Origin: Streptomyces decoyicus
GTDB taxonomy: Bacteria; Actinomycetota; Actinomycetes; Streptomycetales; Streptomycetaceae
Direction: 5' to 3'
DNA length: 64,000 nt
Assembly (NCBI RefSeq): GCF_019880305.1
Contig: NZ_CP082301.1
Span: 3,286,001-3,350,000 of the forward strand
In this document: positions 54,658 through 63,165 of the stretch, piece by piece
Layout: every line of letters begins with the position of its first letter
How positions within the stretch are numbered: the stretch's first letter is position 1
Notes under the pieces: model-generated
What the model was told of the DNA's origin: nothing
Seen by the model: the letters and a program-made list of their open reading frames with translations, nothing else
The model's database searches: none
Translations under genes and position numbers: made by a program

Positions 54658-56409
54658 GTGGACGCGCAAGGCCGTGGGCGGGCGGGCGACAACAATGTCG
54701 ATCCCGCCGATCAGTGGGTGTTCGACCCGAACACCGGCAACTACGAGCTGCGGCTTGACCATGCAGGTCAAGCCCCCGCTCGCCCCGCCGACCGCAAGAC
54801 GGCCGGCTCCAGACGCGCCGCGGGCAAGTCCGGCGGCGACACCGACACCCGGCCGCTGCCGACCCAGCGTGCGCGCGGGGACGAGAGTGCCGACGCCGAC
54901 GAGCGCCCGGGCGGCGGCCGGGCATCGCGCCGGGCGGCCGGCAGCCGTGCGGCGGCAGCGGCGGCGGCTCCGGCCAGCCGTCGTAAGCGCAAGCCGAAGA
55001 AGTCCGGCAAGCAGAAGGTGCTGTACTGGACGGCCGGTGTGGTGGGCTTCGTCCTCGTCGCCGGCTGCGGTGGCGCGTTCTACCTCTACCAGCAGCTGAA
55101 CGGGAACATCTCCAAGGTCGACGTCGGCGTGGAGAACGACGCGGTCTCCGACGGCCCGGTCAACGTCCTCATCATCGGCACGGACGCCCGCTCCGGGAAG
55201 GGCAACTCCGGCTACGGCGACGCCGGCAGCGTGGGCCACGCGGACACCACGATCCTGATGCACATCTCCAAGGACCGGTCGAACGCCACCGCGCTGAGCA
55301 TCCCGCGCGACATGATCACCGACATCCCGAACTGCCCGACGAAGCAGAAGGACGGTTCGACGAAGAACATCCCCGGCGAGCGCGGGGTGCGCTTCAACAC
55401 CAGCCTGGGCCAGGAGGGCCGGGACCCCGGCTGCACCTGGCGCACCGTCGAGAAGCTGACCGGCCTGAAGATAAACCACTTCATGATGGCCGACTTCAAT
55501 GCGGTCAAGTCGCTGTCCACCGCGGTCGACGGCGTCGAGGTGTGTGCGGGCAAGGACCTCAACGACCCCAAGTCGCACCTGAAGTTGAAGGCCGGCCGGC
55601 ACATCGTCAAGGGCGAGCAGGCACTGGCCTTCGTCCGTACCCGGCACGCCATCGGCTTCGGCAGCGACCTCGACCGGATCAAGATGCAGCAGCAGTTCCT
55701 CAGCTCGCTGATCCGCAAGCTGAAGTCCAGCGCCTTCAGCAGCCCCGGCAAGCTCTACGACGTCAGCCAGGCGGCCACCAAGGCACTCACCGTCGACACC
55801 GGTATCGGCAGCGCGAACAAGCTGCTGGACTTTGGTACCGACCTCAAGAAGGTCGACATCGACAAGGTCACCTTCGCCACGGTGCCGGTGCTGGACAACC
55901 CCGACGACCCGGCCACCGTCATTCTCAACAAGACCGCGGCGGACCCGCTGTTCGCGATGGTGCGAGCGGACCACGCGCTGGCCAAGGGCAAGAAGGGCAA
56001 GGGCAAGAAGTCCGCTCCGGCGAAGAAGGCTCCGCCCGAGCAGGTGCGGGTCGACGTCACCAACGGCGGCGGGCCGATCGGCTCGGCCCAGGAGACCGTG
56101 GACTGGCTCCAGAACACCAAGGCCGCCAAGCTCTCCACCAACGCCGGCAACGCGCCGGCGAAGCTGGCCGCCACCCGCCTCGAATACGCGCCCAACCAGG
56201 CCGACCAGGCCGCCACCCTGGCCGACTGGATGGGGCTGCCCAAGAGCGCGCTGAAGAAGTCCTCGCAGAACACCGGTGACCGCGTACCGATGAAGCTCAC
56301 CCTCGGCAAGGACTTCAAGGCACCGGGCTCGCCGATCGAGGCGCCGACCGAAACCCCGGACGGGGTGCAGAACGTCAATGCAGATGACAAGAACGTCTGC
56401 GCGAAGTGA
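54658..56409 (+). CDS. LCP family protein 2 with LytR_C domain
   Basis: 583 residues. A long, basic, Ala/Arg-rich cytoplasmic N-terminus (about 1-115), a membrane anchor (about 120-142), an LCP domain (about 160-385; G-T-D-A-R, S-I-P-R-D-M, I-N-H-F-M-M-A-D-F, F-V-R-T-R-H), a Lys-rich hinge (G-K-K-G-K-G-K-K, about 445-452) and a LytR_C-type domain (about 465-545). The GTG at 54658 is the only start compatible with the N-terminal region; GGAGG lies 12 nt upstream. The 224-bp gap from the LCP 1 gene contains a possible TTGTAG/GGATAGTGT promoter. It is followed by LCP 3 after 71 bp. Confidence 0.93.
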   Translation: MDAQGRGRAGDNNVDPADQWVFDPNTGNYELRLDHAGQAPARPADRKTAGSRRAAGKSGGDTDTRPLPTQRARGDESADADERPGGGRASRRAAGSRAAAAAAAPASRRKRKPKKSGKQKVLYWTAGVVGFVLVAGCGGAFYLYQQLNGNISKVDVGVENDAVSDGPVNVLIIGTDARSGKGNSGYGDAGSVGHADTTILMHISKDRSNATALSIPRDMITDIPNCPTKQKDGSTKNIPGERGVRFNTSLGQEGRDPGCTWRTVEKLTGLKINHFMMADFNAVKSLSTAVDGVEVCAGKDLNDPKSHLKLKAGRHIVKGEQALAFVRTRHAIGFGSDLDRIKMQQQFLSSLIRKLKSSAFSSPGKLYDVSQAATKALTVDTGIGSANKLLDFGTDLKKVDIDKVTFATVPVLDNPDDPATVILNKTAADPLFAMVRADHALAKGKKGKGKKSAPAKKAPPEQVRVDVTNGGGPIGSAQETVDWLQNTKAAKLSTNAGNAPAKLAATRLEYAPNQADQAATLADWMGLPKSALKKSSQNTGDRVPMKLTLGKDFKAPGSPIEAPTETPDGVQNVNADDKNVCAK

Positions 56410-56480
56410 CCTGAGCGGGATCCGGCCGCCCCGCGGAGGCGCCGAGCGCACCACCGGACCGAAAACGGGGAGAGAGCCCA

Positions 56481-58175
56481 ATGCGGCAGAGCAGTGTGCG
56501 TGGTGACCGATCACGCCGGCGACGCCAGCCGGATGCACAGGAGCCGGACTGGGACGACGGTCCGTACCAGGACCAGGGACTGCCGCCGGACGCACCCGGC
56601 TGGACGCCCCCCGCGGGCGGTGCCGTGCCCTCCGGTGACGGGGACGAGCCCGCCGAGGGGGGCGGGCACCGCAAAGGGGGCCGGCCGCGCGGCGGCAAGG
56701 GCCGCAAGGTGCTGCGCTGGACCGCCCTCACCGTCGCCGTCCTGATAGTGGGCGGCGCGGGCGCCGGATACTGGTACTACGAGCACCTCAACGCGAACCT
56801 CCGCAAGGCACCGAGGTCATTGGGCGGGGGCGGTCTGAAGAAACCGGACCCCAATGCCTTCGGGCAGAGCCCGCTGAACATCCTGCTGCTGGGCTCGGAC
56901 GGCCGGAACAGCAAGAAGAACATCGAGCTCGGCGGCGCCCGGCAGGACGCGGACCGCAAACCGCTCGCCGATGTGCAGATGCTGCTGCATGTCTCCGCCG
57001 ACCGCAGCAACATGTCGGTGGTCTCCATACCCCGGGACACCCGGGTGACGATCCCGGAGTGCACCGACCCGAAGACCCACAAGATCTATCCGCAGACCTC
57101 CGCGGCCATCAACGAGTCGCTCCAGCACGGCGGTCCGGGCTGCACGCTCGCCACCTGGCAGGAGCTGACCGGCATCTACGTCGACCACTTCATGATGGTC
57201 GACTTCTCCGGCGTGGTGGACATGGCGGACGCCATCGGCGGCGTCCCGGTCTGCGTCGACAAGAACGTCTACTCGCACGACAGCAAGGGCCACGGCAGCG
57301 GGCTGCGGATGGAGAAGGGCACCCATCCCGTCAAGGGCGTGCAGGCGCTCCAGTGGCTGCGTACCCGCTACGGCTTCGAGGACAACACCGACATCGGCCG
57401 GGCCAAGGCCCAGCACATGTACATGAACTCGATGGTCCGTCAGCTGAAGAAGGGCACCAAGCTCTCCAACCCGGGGCAGCTGCGTGACCTGGCGGAGGCC
57501 GCTACCAAGGCGCTGACCGTCGACGACGGCCTCGACACCGTCAAGAAGCTCTACGACTTGGGCGGCGACCTCAGCCGGGTGCCGACCAAGCGCATCACGA
57601 TGGTCACCATGCCCTGGCAGTACAGCGCCGACGAGGCGTATGTGATGCCCAAGCCCGGCGACGCGGAGGCGACCTTCGGGCTGCTGCGCAACGACACCGC
57701 CCTGGACGGCAAGGACAAGAAGAAGAAGGCGACGCCGGACCCCGAGCCGTCGACTCCCAAGGGCCGGCTGAAGGTTGTGGTGCAGAACGGCACCAACAGC
57801 ACGGTGAACGGCCCGGTCTCCGGCCGCGCTGCGGTCGTCCAGCAGCGGCTGTCCGGCCTCGGCTACGCCGCGGCCGGCACCGACTCCGCGCTCACCACCC
57901 AGGCCGACACCACCCTCACGTACCGGGACAAGGGGCAGCGCGGCGACGCCCTGGCGCTGGCGAAGGCGCTCGGACTGCCCAAGAGCGCGGTCCGGGAGTC
58001 CAGTTCGGCCACCGGGATGCGGCTGGTGGTCGGCAACGACTGGCGCAACGGCTCGGCGTACCCGAAGAAGTCGGGCGAAGAAAAGGCCACCGACAAGGCG
58101 CCGGACAGCGCGGATGCGCTCAACGGCGAGGACTCCAAGGCCTGCATGAAGGTGAATCCGCAGTACACCTTCTAG
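56481..58175 (+). CDS. LCP family protein 3 with LytR_C domain
   Basis: 564 residues. It has an acidic, Gly/Pro-rich cytoplasmic N-terminus with a basic patch near residue 70, membrane anchor at about 78-96, an LCP domain (about 130-360; G-S-D-G-R, S-I-P-R-D-T, V-D-H-F-M-M-V-D-F, W-L-R-T-R-Y) and a LytR_C domain (about 425-505; V-V-V-Q-N-G-T-N). GAGAGAG lies just upstream of ATG 56481. Cotranscribed with LCP 2. The third conserved Arg position of the domain is Y-C-terminal rather than H or K, a small difference from its neighbours. Confidence 0.93.
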   Translation: MRQSSVRGDRSRRRRQPDAQEPDWDDGPYQDQGLPPDAPGWTPPAGGAVPSGDGDEPAEGGGHRKGGRPRGGKGRKVLRWTALTVAVLIVGGAGAGYWYYEHLNANLRKAPRSLGGGGLKKPDPNAFGQSPLNILLLGSDGRNSKKNIELGGARQDADRKPLADVQMLLHVSADRSNMSVVSIPRDTRVTIPECTDPKTHKIYPQTSAAINESLQHGGPGCTLATWQELTGIYVDHFMMVDFSGVVDMADAIGGVPVCVDKNVYSHDSKGHGSGLRMEKGTHPVKGVQALQWLRTRYGFEDNTDIGRAKAQHMYMNSMVRQLKKGTKLSNPGQLRDLAEAATKALTVDDGLDTVKKLYDLGGDLSRVPTKRITMVTMPWQYSADEAYVMPKPGDAEATFGLLRNDTALDGKDKKKKATPDPEPSTPKGRLKVVVQNGTNSTVNGPVSGRAAVVQQRLSGLGYAAAGTDSALTTQADTTLTYRDKGQRGDALALAKALGLPKSAVRESSSATGMRLVVGNDWRNGSAYPKKSGEEKATDKAPDSADALNGEDSKACMKVNPQYTF

Positions 58176-58249
58176 GGCCAGCGCCTTGGCCGGCCTTCCA
58201 GGGCCGGCACCTACTGGGGCTGCCGGCGGCCCTGTTGGTTTTTCCCCCG

Positions 58250-58278
58250 CCGCCCACCCCCCTTCGGGGGGTGGGCGG
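58250..58278. terminator. Terminator between LCP 3 and the GT2 gene
   Basis: CCGCCCACCCCCC and GGGGGGTGGGCGG form a 13-bp stem with a 3-nt loop, 75 nt after the LCP 3 stop and 78 nt from the stop of the convergent glycosyltransferase gene. No T-run follows it in either direction. Confidence 0.75.
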
Positions 58279-58355
58279 GTGTAGAGGGGAGGTTTGCCGC
58301 AGCGCCCGGCCTACTCCGCCCCGGCCCGCTCCGCCCCGGCCTGCTCGGCCTTGAC

Positions 58356-59402
58356 CTACTCCGCCCCGGCCCGCTCCGCCCCGGCCGCCGGGGGCATGAC
58401 CGCTGGGCGGCGGCTGGCGATGACCTTCTTGGCGAGGGAGCGGGGGCTGGTCAGGAAGCCGATGCCCCAGGTCAGGTGCATGGTGGCGAGGGCGAGGGGG
58501 ATCTGGGCGCGGGCCTTGAGGGACAGGCCCTTGCCGGCGGGCAACGACCCCGCGGTGATGGCCGCGAGATAGCCGGCCGGCACGACCAGGCCCCAGGGGG
58601 TGACCGCCGCGCCGACCACCAGGCCCGCCGCGATGGCGCACACCGCGGTCGGCGGCGCGAGATAGCGCAGGTTGATCGAACCGGCGTGGTAACGGGCGAC
58701 GACATGGCGCCACTTGCCGTAGTCCTTGTACTGCTTGGCCAGCGCCTTGACGCTCGGCCGCGGGCGGTACTGCACCCGCAGCTCGGGCGAGAACCAGATC
58801 TGCCCGCCGGCCTCACGGATACGGAAGTTCAGCTCCCAGTCCTGGGCGCGGATGAACTCCTCGTTGTAGCCGCCCTGCTGCTCCAGCACCTCGCGGCGGA
58901 AGACGCCGAGGAAGACGGTCTCGGCGGGGCCGGCCTGCCCGCCCGTATGGAAGGCGGCATTGCCCACACCGATCTTGGAGGTCATCGCGGCGGCGACCGC
59001 GTCCTCCCACGCGTTCTCCCCCTCGGCGTGCATGATGCCGCCGACGTTCGCGGCGCCGGTCTCCTCCAGGAGGCGCACGGCGGTGGCGATGTAGTTCGGC
59101 GAGAGCATGCCGTGGCCGTCGACGCGGACCACGATCGGATGCCGGGACGCCTTGATCGCGGCGTTCAGCGCGGCGGGGGTACGGCCGGTGGGGTTCGGCA
59201 CCGTGTGCACCCGGGCATCCTCGGCGACGAGCTCGGCGGCGATCTCGTCCGTACGGTCCGTGGACGGGCCGAGGGCGATCACCACCTCCATCTCGCCGGC
59301 GTACTCCTGCTCCAGGATGTGCCGGACCGAGTTGCGCAGGTGTCGTTCCTCATTGAGCACCGGCATGATCACGGAGACGGCCGGGGGCTGCTGCTGCGGC
59401 AT
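58356..59402 (-). CDS. Glycosyltransferase family 2
   Basis: 348 residues. The GT2 domain (about 8-230) has S-V-I-M-P-V-L-N-E-E at the start, V-V-R-V-D-G-H-G (the DxD-type metal site), and A-Q-D-W-E-L-N. Two or three membrane segments (about 255-320) follow, as in ExoA-type succinoglycan glycosyltransferases. The last residues (A-E-R-A-G-A-E) and the stretch just past the stop lie in a 30-bp tandem repeat. GAGGAA is 4 nt before the ATG. It lies among five LCP genes and probably makes part of the glycopolymer they attach. Sugar unknown. Confidence 0.9.
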   Translation of the reverse strand: MPQQQPPAVSVIMPVLNEERHLRNSVRHILEQEYAGEMEVVIALGPSTDRTDEIAAELVAEDARVHTVPNPTGRTPAALNAAIKASRHPIVVRVDGHGMLSPNYIATAVRLLEETGAANVGGIMHAEGENAWEDAVAAAMTSKIGVGNAAFHTGGQAGPAETVFLGVFRREVLEQQGGYNEEFIRAQDWELNFRIREAGGQIWFSPELRVQYRPRPSVKALAKQYKDYGKWRHVVARYHAGSINLRYLAPPTAVCAIAAGLVVGAAVTPWGLVVPAGYLAAITAGSLPAGKGLSLKARAQIPLALATMHLTWGIGFLTSPRSLAKKVIASRRPAVMPPAAGAERAGAE

Positions 59403-59676
59403 GGTTCCTCAGGGGTACGGCCCGCGGCGGAGCCGCCAGCGACGGCAGCGCTCGCCGGGAGACTGCAGAATCGCGCCCACGTTACCGCGAATGGGGGACG
59501 GCGTCGGACGCAGCCGGGTGGGCCAGAAATGGATGCCCGGCGTGTGGCGCTTTGCATCCGATCATATGGACTTACATTGCTCTCGCCGTATTCGCCCCTG
59601 ATTGTCCCCTGCCCGCCCTGATCCGCTCCCCCCGCCGGGCACCGATCACGCCCGTCCAGCCGCGGAGGTGTCCCCC

Positions 59677-61158
59677 GTGACCGCGCCGTTCCGCTCCCCC
59701 CGTCCGGCCAGGCGCCGGGCCCGGCCCGGCCCGCGCCGGCGACCGCCGGGCCCGCGCTGGGGGCTGCGGATCGGCGCCGTCACGTCCGTGGTGGTGCTGG
59801 CCGCGAGCGGCGTCGGGCACGCCGTGGTCACCGGTGTGGAGAGCGGTATCGGCCGGGTGGACGCCTTCAAGGGCATGAGCGACCGGCCCGGGGGCGGCGA
59901 CGGCCTGAACTTCCTGGTCGTCGGCACGGACGGGCGCGACAAGCTCACCCCCGGCGAGAAGCAGAAGTACCACCTGGGCGGCGCGCCCTGTCACTGCACC
60001 GACACCCTGATGCTGGTGCACCTCTCCGCCGACCGGGACCGCGCCAGCGTCGTCAGCCTCCCCCGCGACTCCTATGCCGAGGTCCCCGCGCATACGGACG
60101 CGGTGACCGGCGGGCAGCGCGCGAAGCACGCCATCAAGCTGAACGCGGCGTACGCCGAGGGCGGCCCCAGCCTGACCGTGCGGACCGTCGAGCACATGAC
60201 GGGGGTGCATATCGACCACTACCTGGAGGTCGACTTCACCAGCTTCATGCGCAGCGTGGACGCGGTCGGCGGGGTCGATATCTGCACCGTACGGCCGCTG
60301 CGCGACAGCTATACGGGCCTGGATCTGCCGGTCGGCAAGTCGAAGCTCAACGGCGGCCAGGCGCTCCAGTACGTGCGCTCACGGCATATCGACGGGTCCG
60401 CCGACCTCGGCCGGATGCAGCGCCAGCAGCGTTTCCTGGCCGCCCTCATTCACAAGATCACCTCCTCCGGAGTGCTGATGAACCCGATCCGCTTCAGGGA
60501 TGTCGCCGACACGATGCTCAAGTCGGTACGGGCCGACTCGGGCTTCGCGGCCAATGACCTGGTCGATCTCGGGCAGGCCATGCGTGGCTTCACCCCCTCG
60601 TCCTCGGAGTTCACCTCCGTACCCCTGGGTGAGGTGGCCCAGCCGGTGCCGGGGGTCGGCTCGACCGTGCGGTGGGATCCGGTGCAGGCACCGAAGCTCT
60701 TCCAGGCGATCCGCGAGGACAAGCCGATCGCGGTGCACCGGGACCGCAAGGAGCCGCCGGCGAGGGTCGTGGACGTACCGCCGGGACAGGTCCAGGTACA
60801 GGTCGGCGACGGCGGCGACCGGCCCGGCCCGGCCGCCACGGTGACCAGGGCCCTGCGCGCCACCGGCTTCGCCTCCCCCGCCGCCACCCCCGCCACCGCC
60901 GCCCCTGCCGCCGGCTCCTCTCCCGGCACGCCGCCCCGTACGGTCATCGCCTACGACCCGCGCTGGGACCGTTCGGCCCGCTCGCTGGCCGTCGCGCTGC
61001 CCGGCGCCGAGCTGCGCCCGGCGGCCGGGCGGGGGCCGGTGATGCAGGTGACGGTCGGCCGGGTCCGGCAGGCGGTGCAGCGGGTACGGGCCGAGGCGCC
61101 GCCGCAGAAGCCGGGCGGGATCTCGGCGATCACCGGCGACGAGGCTGTGTGCCCATGA
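59677..61158 (+). CDS. LCP family protein 4 with LytR_C-like domain
   Basis: 493 residues. A basic Arg/Pro-rich start, membrane anchor at about 33-50, LCP domain (about 75-290; V-G-T-D-G-R, S-L-P-R-D-S, I-D-H-Y-L-E-V-D-F, Y-V-R-S-R-H) and a diverged LytR_C-like region (about 370-460) broken by an Ala/Pro-rich insertion. The segment C-H-C-T-D-T within the LCP domain has two Cys not seen in the previous three. GTG 59677 has GGAGG 9 nt upstream and is preferred to 59602. The stop overlaps a 26-codon ORF in an ATGA. Confidence 0.92.
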   Translation: MTAPFRSPRPARRRARPGPRRRPPGPRWGLRIGAVTSVVVLAASGVGHAVVTGVESGIGRVDAFKGMSDRPGGGDGLNFLVVGTDGRDKLTPGEKQKYHLGGAPCHCTDTLMLVHLSADRDRASVVSLPRDSYAEVPAHTDAVTGGQRAKHAIKLNAAYAEGGPSLTVRTVEHMTGVHIDHYLEVDFTSFMRSVDAVGGVDICTVRPLRDSYTGLDLPVGKSKLNGGQALQYVRSRHIDGSADLGRMQRQQRFLAALIHKITSSGVLMNPIRFRDVADTMLKSVRADSGFAANDLVDLGQAMRGFTPSSSEFTSVPLGEVAQPVPGVGSTVRWDPVQAPKLFQAIREDKPIAVHRDRKEPPARVVDVPPGQVQVQVGDGGDRPGPAATVTRALRATGFASPAATPATAAPAAGSSPGTPPRTVIAYDPRWDRSARSLAVALPGAELRPAAGRGPVMQVTVGRVRQAVQRVRAEAPPQKPGGISAITGDEAVCP

Positions 61159-61235
61159 ACGAACGCAGCGAGCTCATCGTTGAAGGGGGCGCGCCTCGCG
61201 AATGCGAGGACGAGCGGAGCGAGGGGGCGGCATGA
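61155..61235 (+). CDS. 26-codon ORF coupling LCP 4 to the next gene
   Basis: The frame starts ATG at 61155 (overlapping the LCP 4 stop in ATGA) and ends TGA at 61233-61235, which overlaps the next ATG at 61232, again as ATGA. The peptide is acidic (many Glu, two short R-S-E units) with one Cys. The DNA holds GCGAACGCAGCGAGC-like and GAGCGGAGCGAG-like segments that resemble small repeats I recall from other Streptomyces intergenic regions. It may be translated as a coupler or be a repeat inserted between genes. Confidence 0.45.
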   Translation: MNERSELIVEGGAPRECEDERSEGAA

Positions 61236-61741
61236 GTGTCCCCGCGCCCCGTCGCACCGCGGCCAGGCCGCCCGCTCGCCGCCCGGACCCACGTCGCGAC
61301 GCACGCCGGATCGCGGTGGCCATCGCGGCGATGTGCCTGGTCGCGGCCACCGCCGCCGCGGCACCGGCGGCTCCCACCGAGCCGACCGGCTGCGGGGACC
61401 TGGTGCGCGGTCAGCTGTGTCTGCGCGGTCCGGTGGGGGCCGACGGTACGTACACCGCGACCTACCGGCGGTACGGCGCGTCAGAGCGCCGCGAAGCGAC
61501 TTCTGCCGGGCCGGTGGCGGGCGACCGGCGGGCGGGCGGCCGGGAGGCGATCACCGTGCGGCTCGGGTATCAGCGCAAGAACGACCGGATCACCGCCTTC
61601 CCGGGCTGGTTCGGCACCCGGCGGACACAGGGCGGCACCGTCGTGCTGAGCGGCCGGGTGGAGATGCTCGCGGACGAATGCATCCGGGGCGTCATGGAGC
61701 GCGGCGAGACGGTCTATGTCACCAAGTGGAGCTGCAGCTGA
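61232..61741 (+). CDS. Small secreted protein, unrecognised
   Basis: 169 residues. An Arg-rich start (R-R-T, R-R-P, R-R-D) leads to a hydrophobic segment (about 28-45) and an A-P-A-A-P-type cleavage region, so export is likely. The mature part holds four Cys (two near residues 50-59, C-G-D and C-L-R-G; two at the end, C-I-R and C-S), which may form two disulfides, and is rich in beta-strand-type sequence. No family was recognised. ATG 61232 is preferred to 61202 because of the GAGGGGG ribosome binding site just before it and the ATGA overlap. Confidence 0.75.
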   Translation: MSVPAPRRTAARPPARRPDPRRDARRIAVAIAAMCLVAATAAAAPAAPTEPTGCGDLVRGQLCLRGPVGADGTYTATYRRYGASERREATSAGPVAGDRRAGGREAITVRLGYQRKNDRITAFPGWFGTRRTQGGTVVLSGRVEMLADECIRGVMERGETVYVTKWSCS

Positions 61742-61806
61742 TGTCCCGCATGTTCTTCACGCTCCGAATGTTCCGGATGTTCCGGATTTCCTGAAAGGGG
61801 CGCATC

Positions 61807-62388
61807 GTGTGGCAGGTTGTGCTGGGCGTCACCCCCACCACGGTGGCGCTCTTCCTGGTTCTGTCCCTGGCGGTGGCCATGGCGCTCGCCCAGTGGACGG
61901 CGCTCACCCCCGGCAGCGCCGCGCCGCGCACCGCGGCCCGGACGGCGCTCGCCGGGTGGCTGCTGCTGCTCCTGGTGGTGACGCTCGCGCCGAGCCAGCC
62001 GATCGGCTCCACGGACGCGACGGTGTGGTGGCGGCCCGGCGAGGGGCTGTTCGATCTGGGGGCCCAGCTGGAGCCCGGGGAGCTGACGATGCTGATGCGG
62101 CGGCAGGTCGCCGATGCCGCGCTGTTCGTGCCCGTATCGCTGCTGCTGAGGTTCGCGGCGCCGCGCGCGTCGGCCGCCGTGGCGTTCCTGCTGGGCGTGG
62201 GCCTGTGTCTGGTCACCGAGACGGCGCAGGTGCTGATGCGGGCCGGCCGGATCGCCGATATCGACGATGTGATCTGCGCGGCGGCCGGCACGGTCGTCGG
62301 ATCGGGACTGGCGCTGCTCGGGCAGCTGGCGGTCGCCGCTATGCGTCGTCGAGGCCTTCCGCGGCGCGCCGTTCGCGCAGCTCCATGA
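61807..62388 (+). CDS. VanZ-like family membrane protein
   Basis: 193 residues with four or five membrane segments (about 8-28, 47-62, 98-116, 120-140 and 150-175). The Q-V-A-D-A-A-L-F-V-P pattern and the D-I-D-D-V segment are VanZ-like signatures. VanZ gives low-level teicoplanin resistance in enterococci; actinobacterial homologues have no known role. GTG 61807 has AAAGGGG 7 nt upstream. The last 50 nt overlap antisense with the thioesterase gene. Confidence 0.85.
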   Translation: MWQVVLGVTPTTVALFLVLSLAVAMALAQWTALTPGSAAPRTAARTALAGWLLLLLVVTLAPSQPIGSTDATVWWRPGEGLFDLGAQLEPGELTMLMRRQVADAALFVPVSLLLRFAAPRASAAVAFLLGVGLCLVTETAQVLMRAGRIADIDDVICAAAGTVVGSGLALLGQLAVAAMRRRGLPRRAVRAAP

Positions 62389-62893
62389 TCGCGCGGCGCC
62401 GGGCGAGGCGGTGCGTCCGGCGGATCTGCGCCTCCTGGTAGCGGCGCTTGTCCCGCTCGGTCTCGGGGAGCACCTGCGGCACCCGGCGCGGCTTGCCCTG
62501 CTCGTCGACGGCGGCGAAGACGAGGTAGGCGGAACCGACCTGCTGGGGCGGGAGGGATTCGTTCCAGCGCTCGGCCAGGACTCGTACGCCGACCTCCATC
62601 GAGGAGCGGCCGGTCCAGTTGACCTGGGCGCGTACATGCACGAGGTCGCCGATCCGGACGGGTTCGAGGAAGGCCATCTCGTCCATGGAGGCGGTCACGG
62701 CGGGCCCGCCGGAGTGGCGTCCGGCCACGGCGCCCGCCGCATCGTCGACGAGCTTCATGATCACGCCGCCGTGCACCGTGCCCAGCAGGTTCGTGTCACC
62801 GGCCGTCATGATGTGGCTGAGCGTGATGCGGGATACGGACGTGGGCTTGCCCACAACCTCGCCCTCGGGGTTGTCGGTGACGAGTTCGGTCAT
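62339..62893 (-). CDS. Acyl-CoA thioesterase, hotdog fold
   Basis: 184 residues. The hotdog core (about 20-135) has T-N-L-L-G-T-V-H-G-G-V-I-M-K-L-V-D-D, the YciA/BFIT-type signature with the active Asp, and a basic C-terminal tail (R-R-Y-Q-E-A-Q, R-L-A-R-R-R). It hydrolyses acyl-CoA to acid and CoA; chain length is unknown. The ATG at 62893 matches the usual N-terminus. The 3' 50 nt overlap the convergent VanZ-like gene. The 272-bp gap to the LCP 5 start holds a GTGACACAGGTCTCAC inverted repeat. Confidence 0.9.
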   Translation of the reverse strand: MTELVTDNPEGEVVGKPTSVSRITLSHIMTAGDTNLLGTVHGGVIMKLVDDAAGAVAGRHSGGPAVTASMDEMAFLEPVRIGDLVHVRAQVNWTGRSSMEVGVRVLAERWNESLPPQQVGSAYLVFAAVDEQGKPRRVPQVLPETERDKRRYQEAQIRRTHRLARRRAIMELRERRAAEGLDDA

Positions 62894-63165
62894 GCAGCCA
62901 GCCTAAGTGTCGACCGAAGGGCACCGACCCGCGCCGATCGTGAAACTGGTCTCGCCGTTTGCGCAGGTCCGTGACACAGGTCTCACACCCCTCGCCGGAA
63001 ACCATCCGGAATGGTTGCTTCCATTCATGCAGGTCGGAATGGTCACGGCCGCTTGCGGTATGCGGCGGAAGGCCGCCGTAGCTTTGCATCAGCTCTGCAA
63101 CAGCCATGCCCCGATCCGGCACCCGCTCTATGGAGTATCCCTCTGCGGCATGCACACTTCCCCGT

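Noticed and set aside
62970..62985. Inverted repeat GTGACACAGGTCTCAC upstream of LCP 5, considered as a Crp-type site
   Set aside because: Half-sites are plausible but the spacing does not match the Crp consensus and no -10/-35 is seen next to it.
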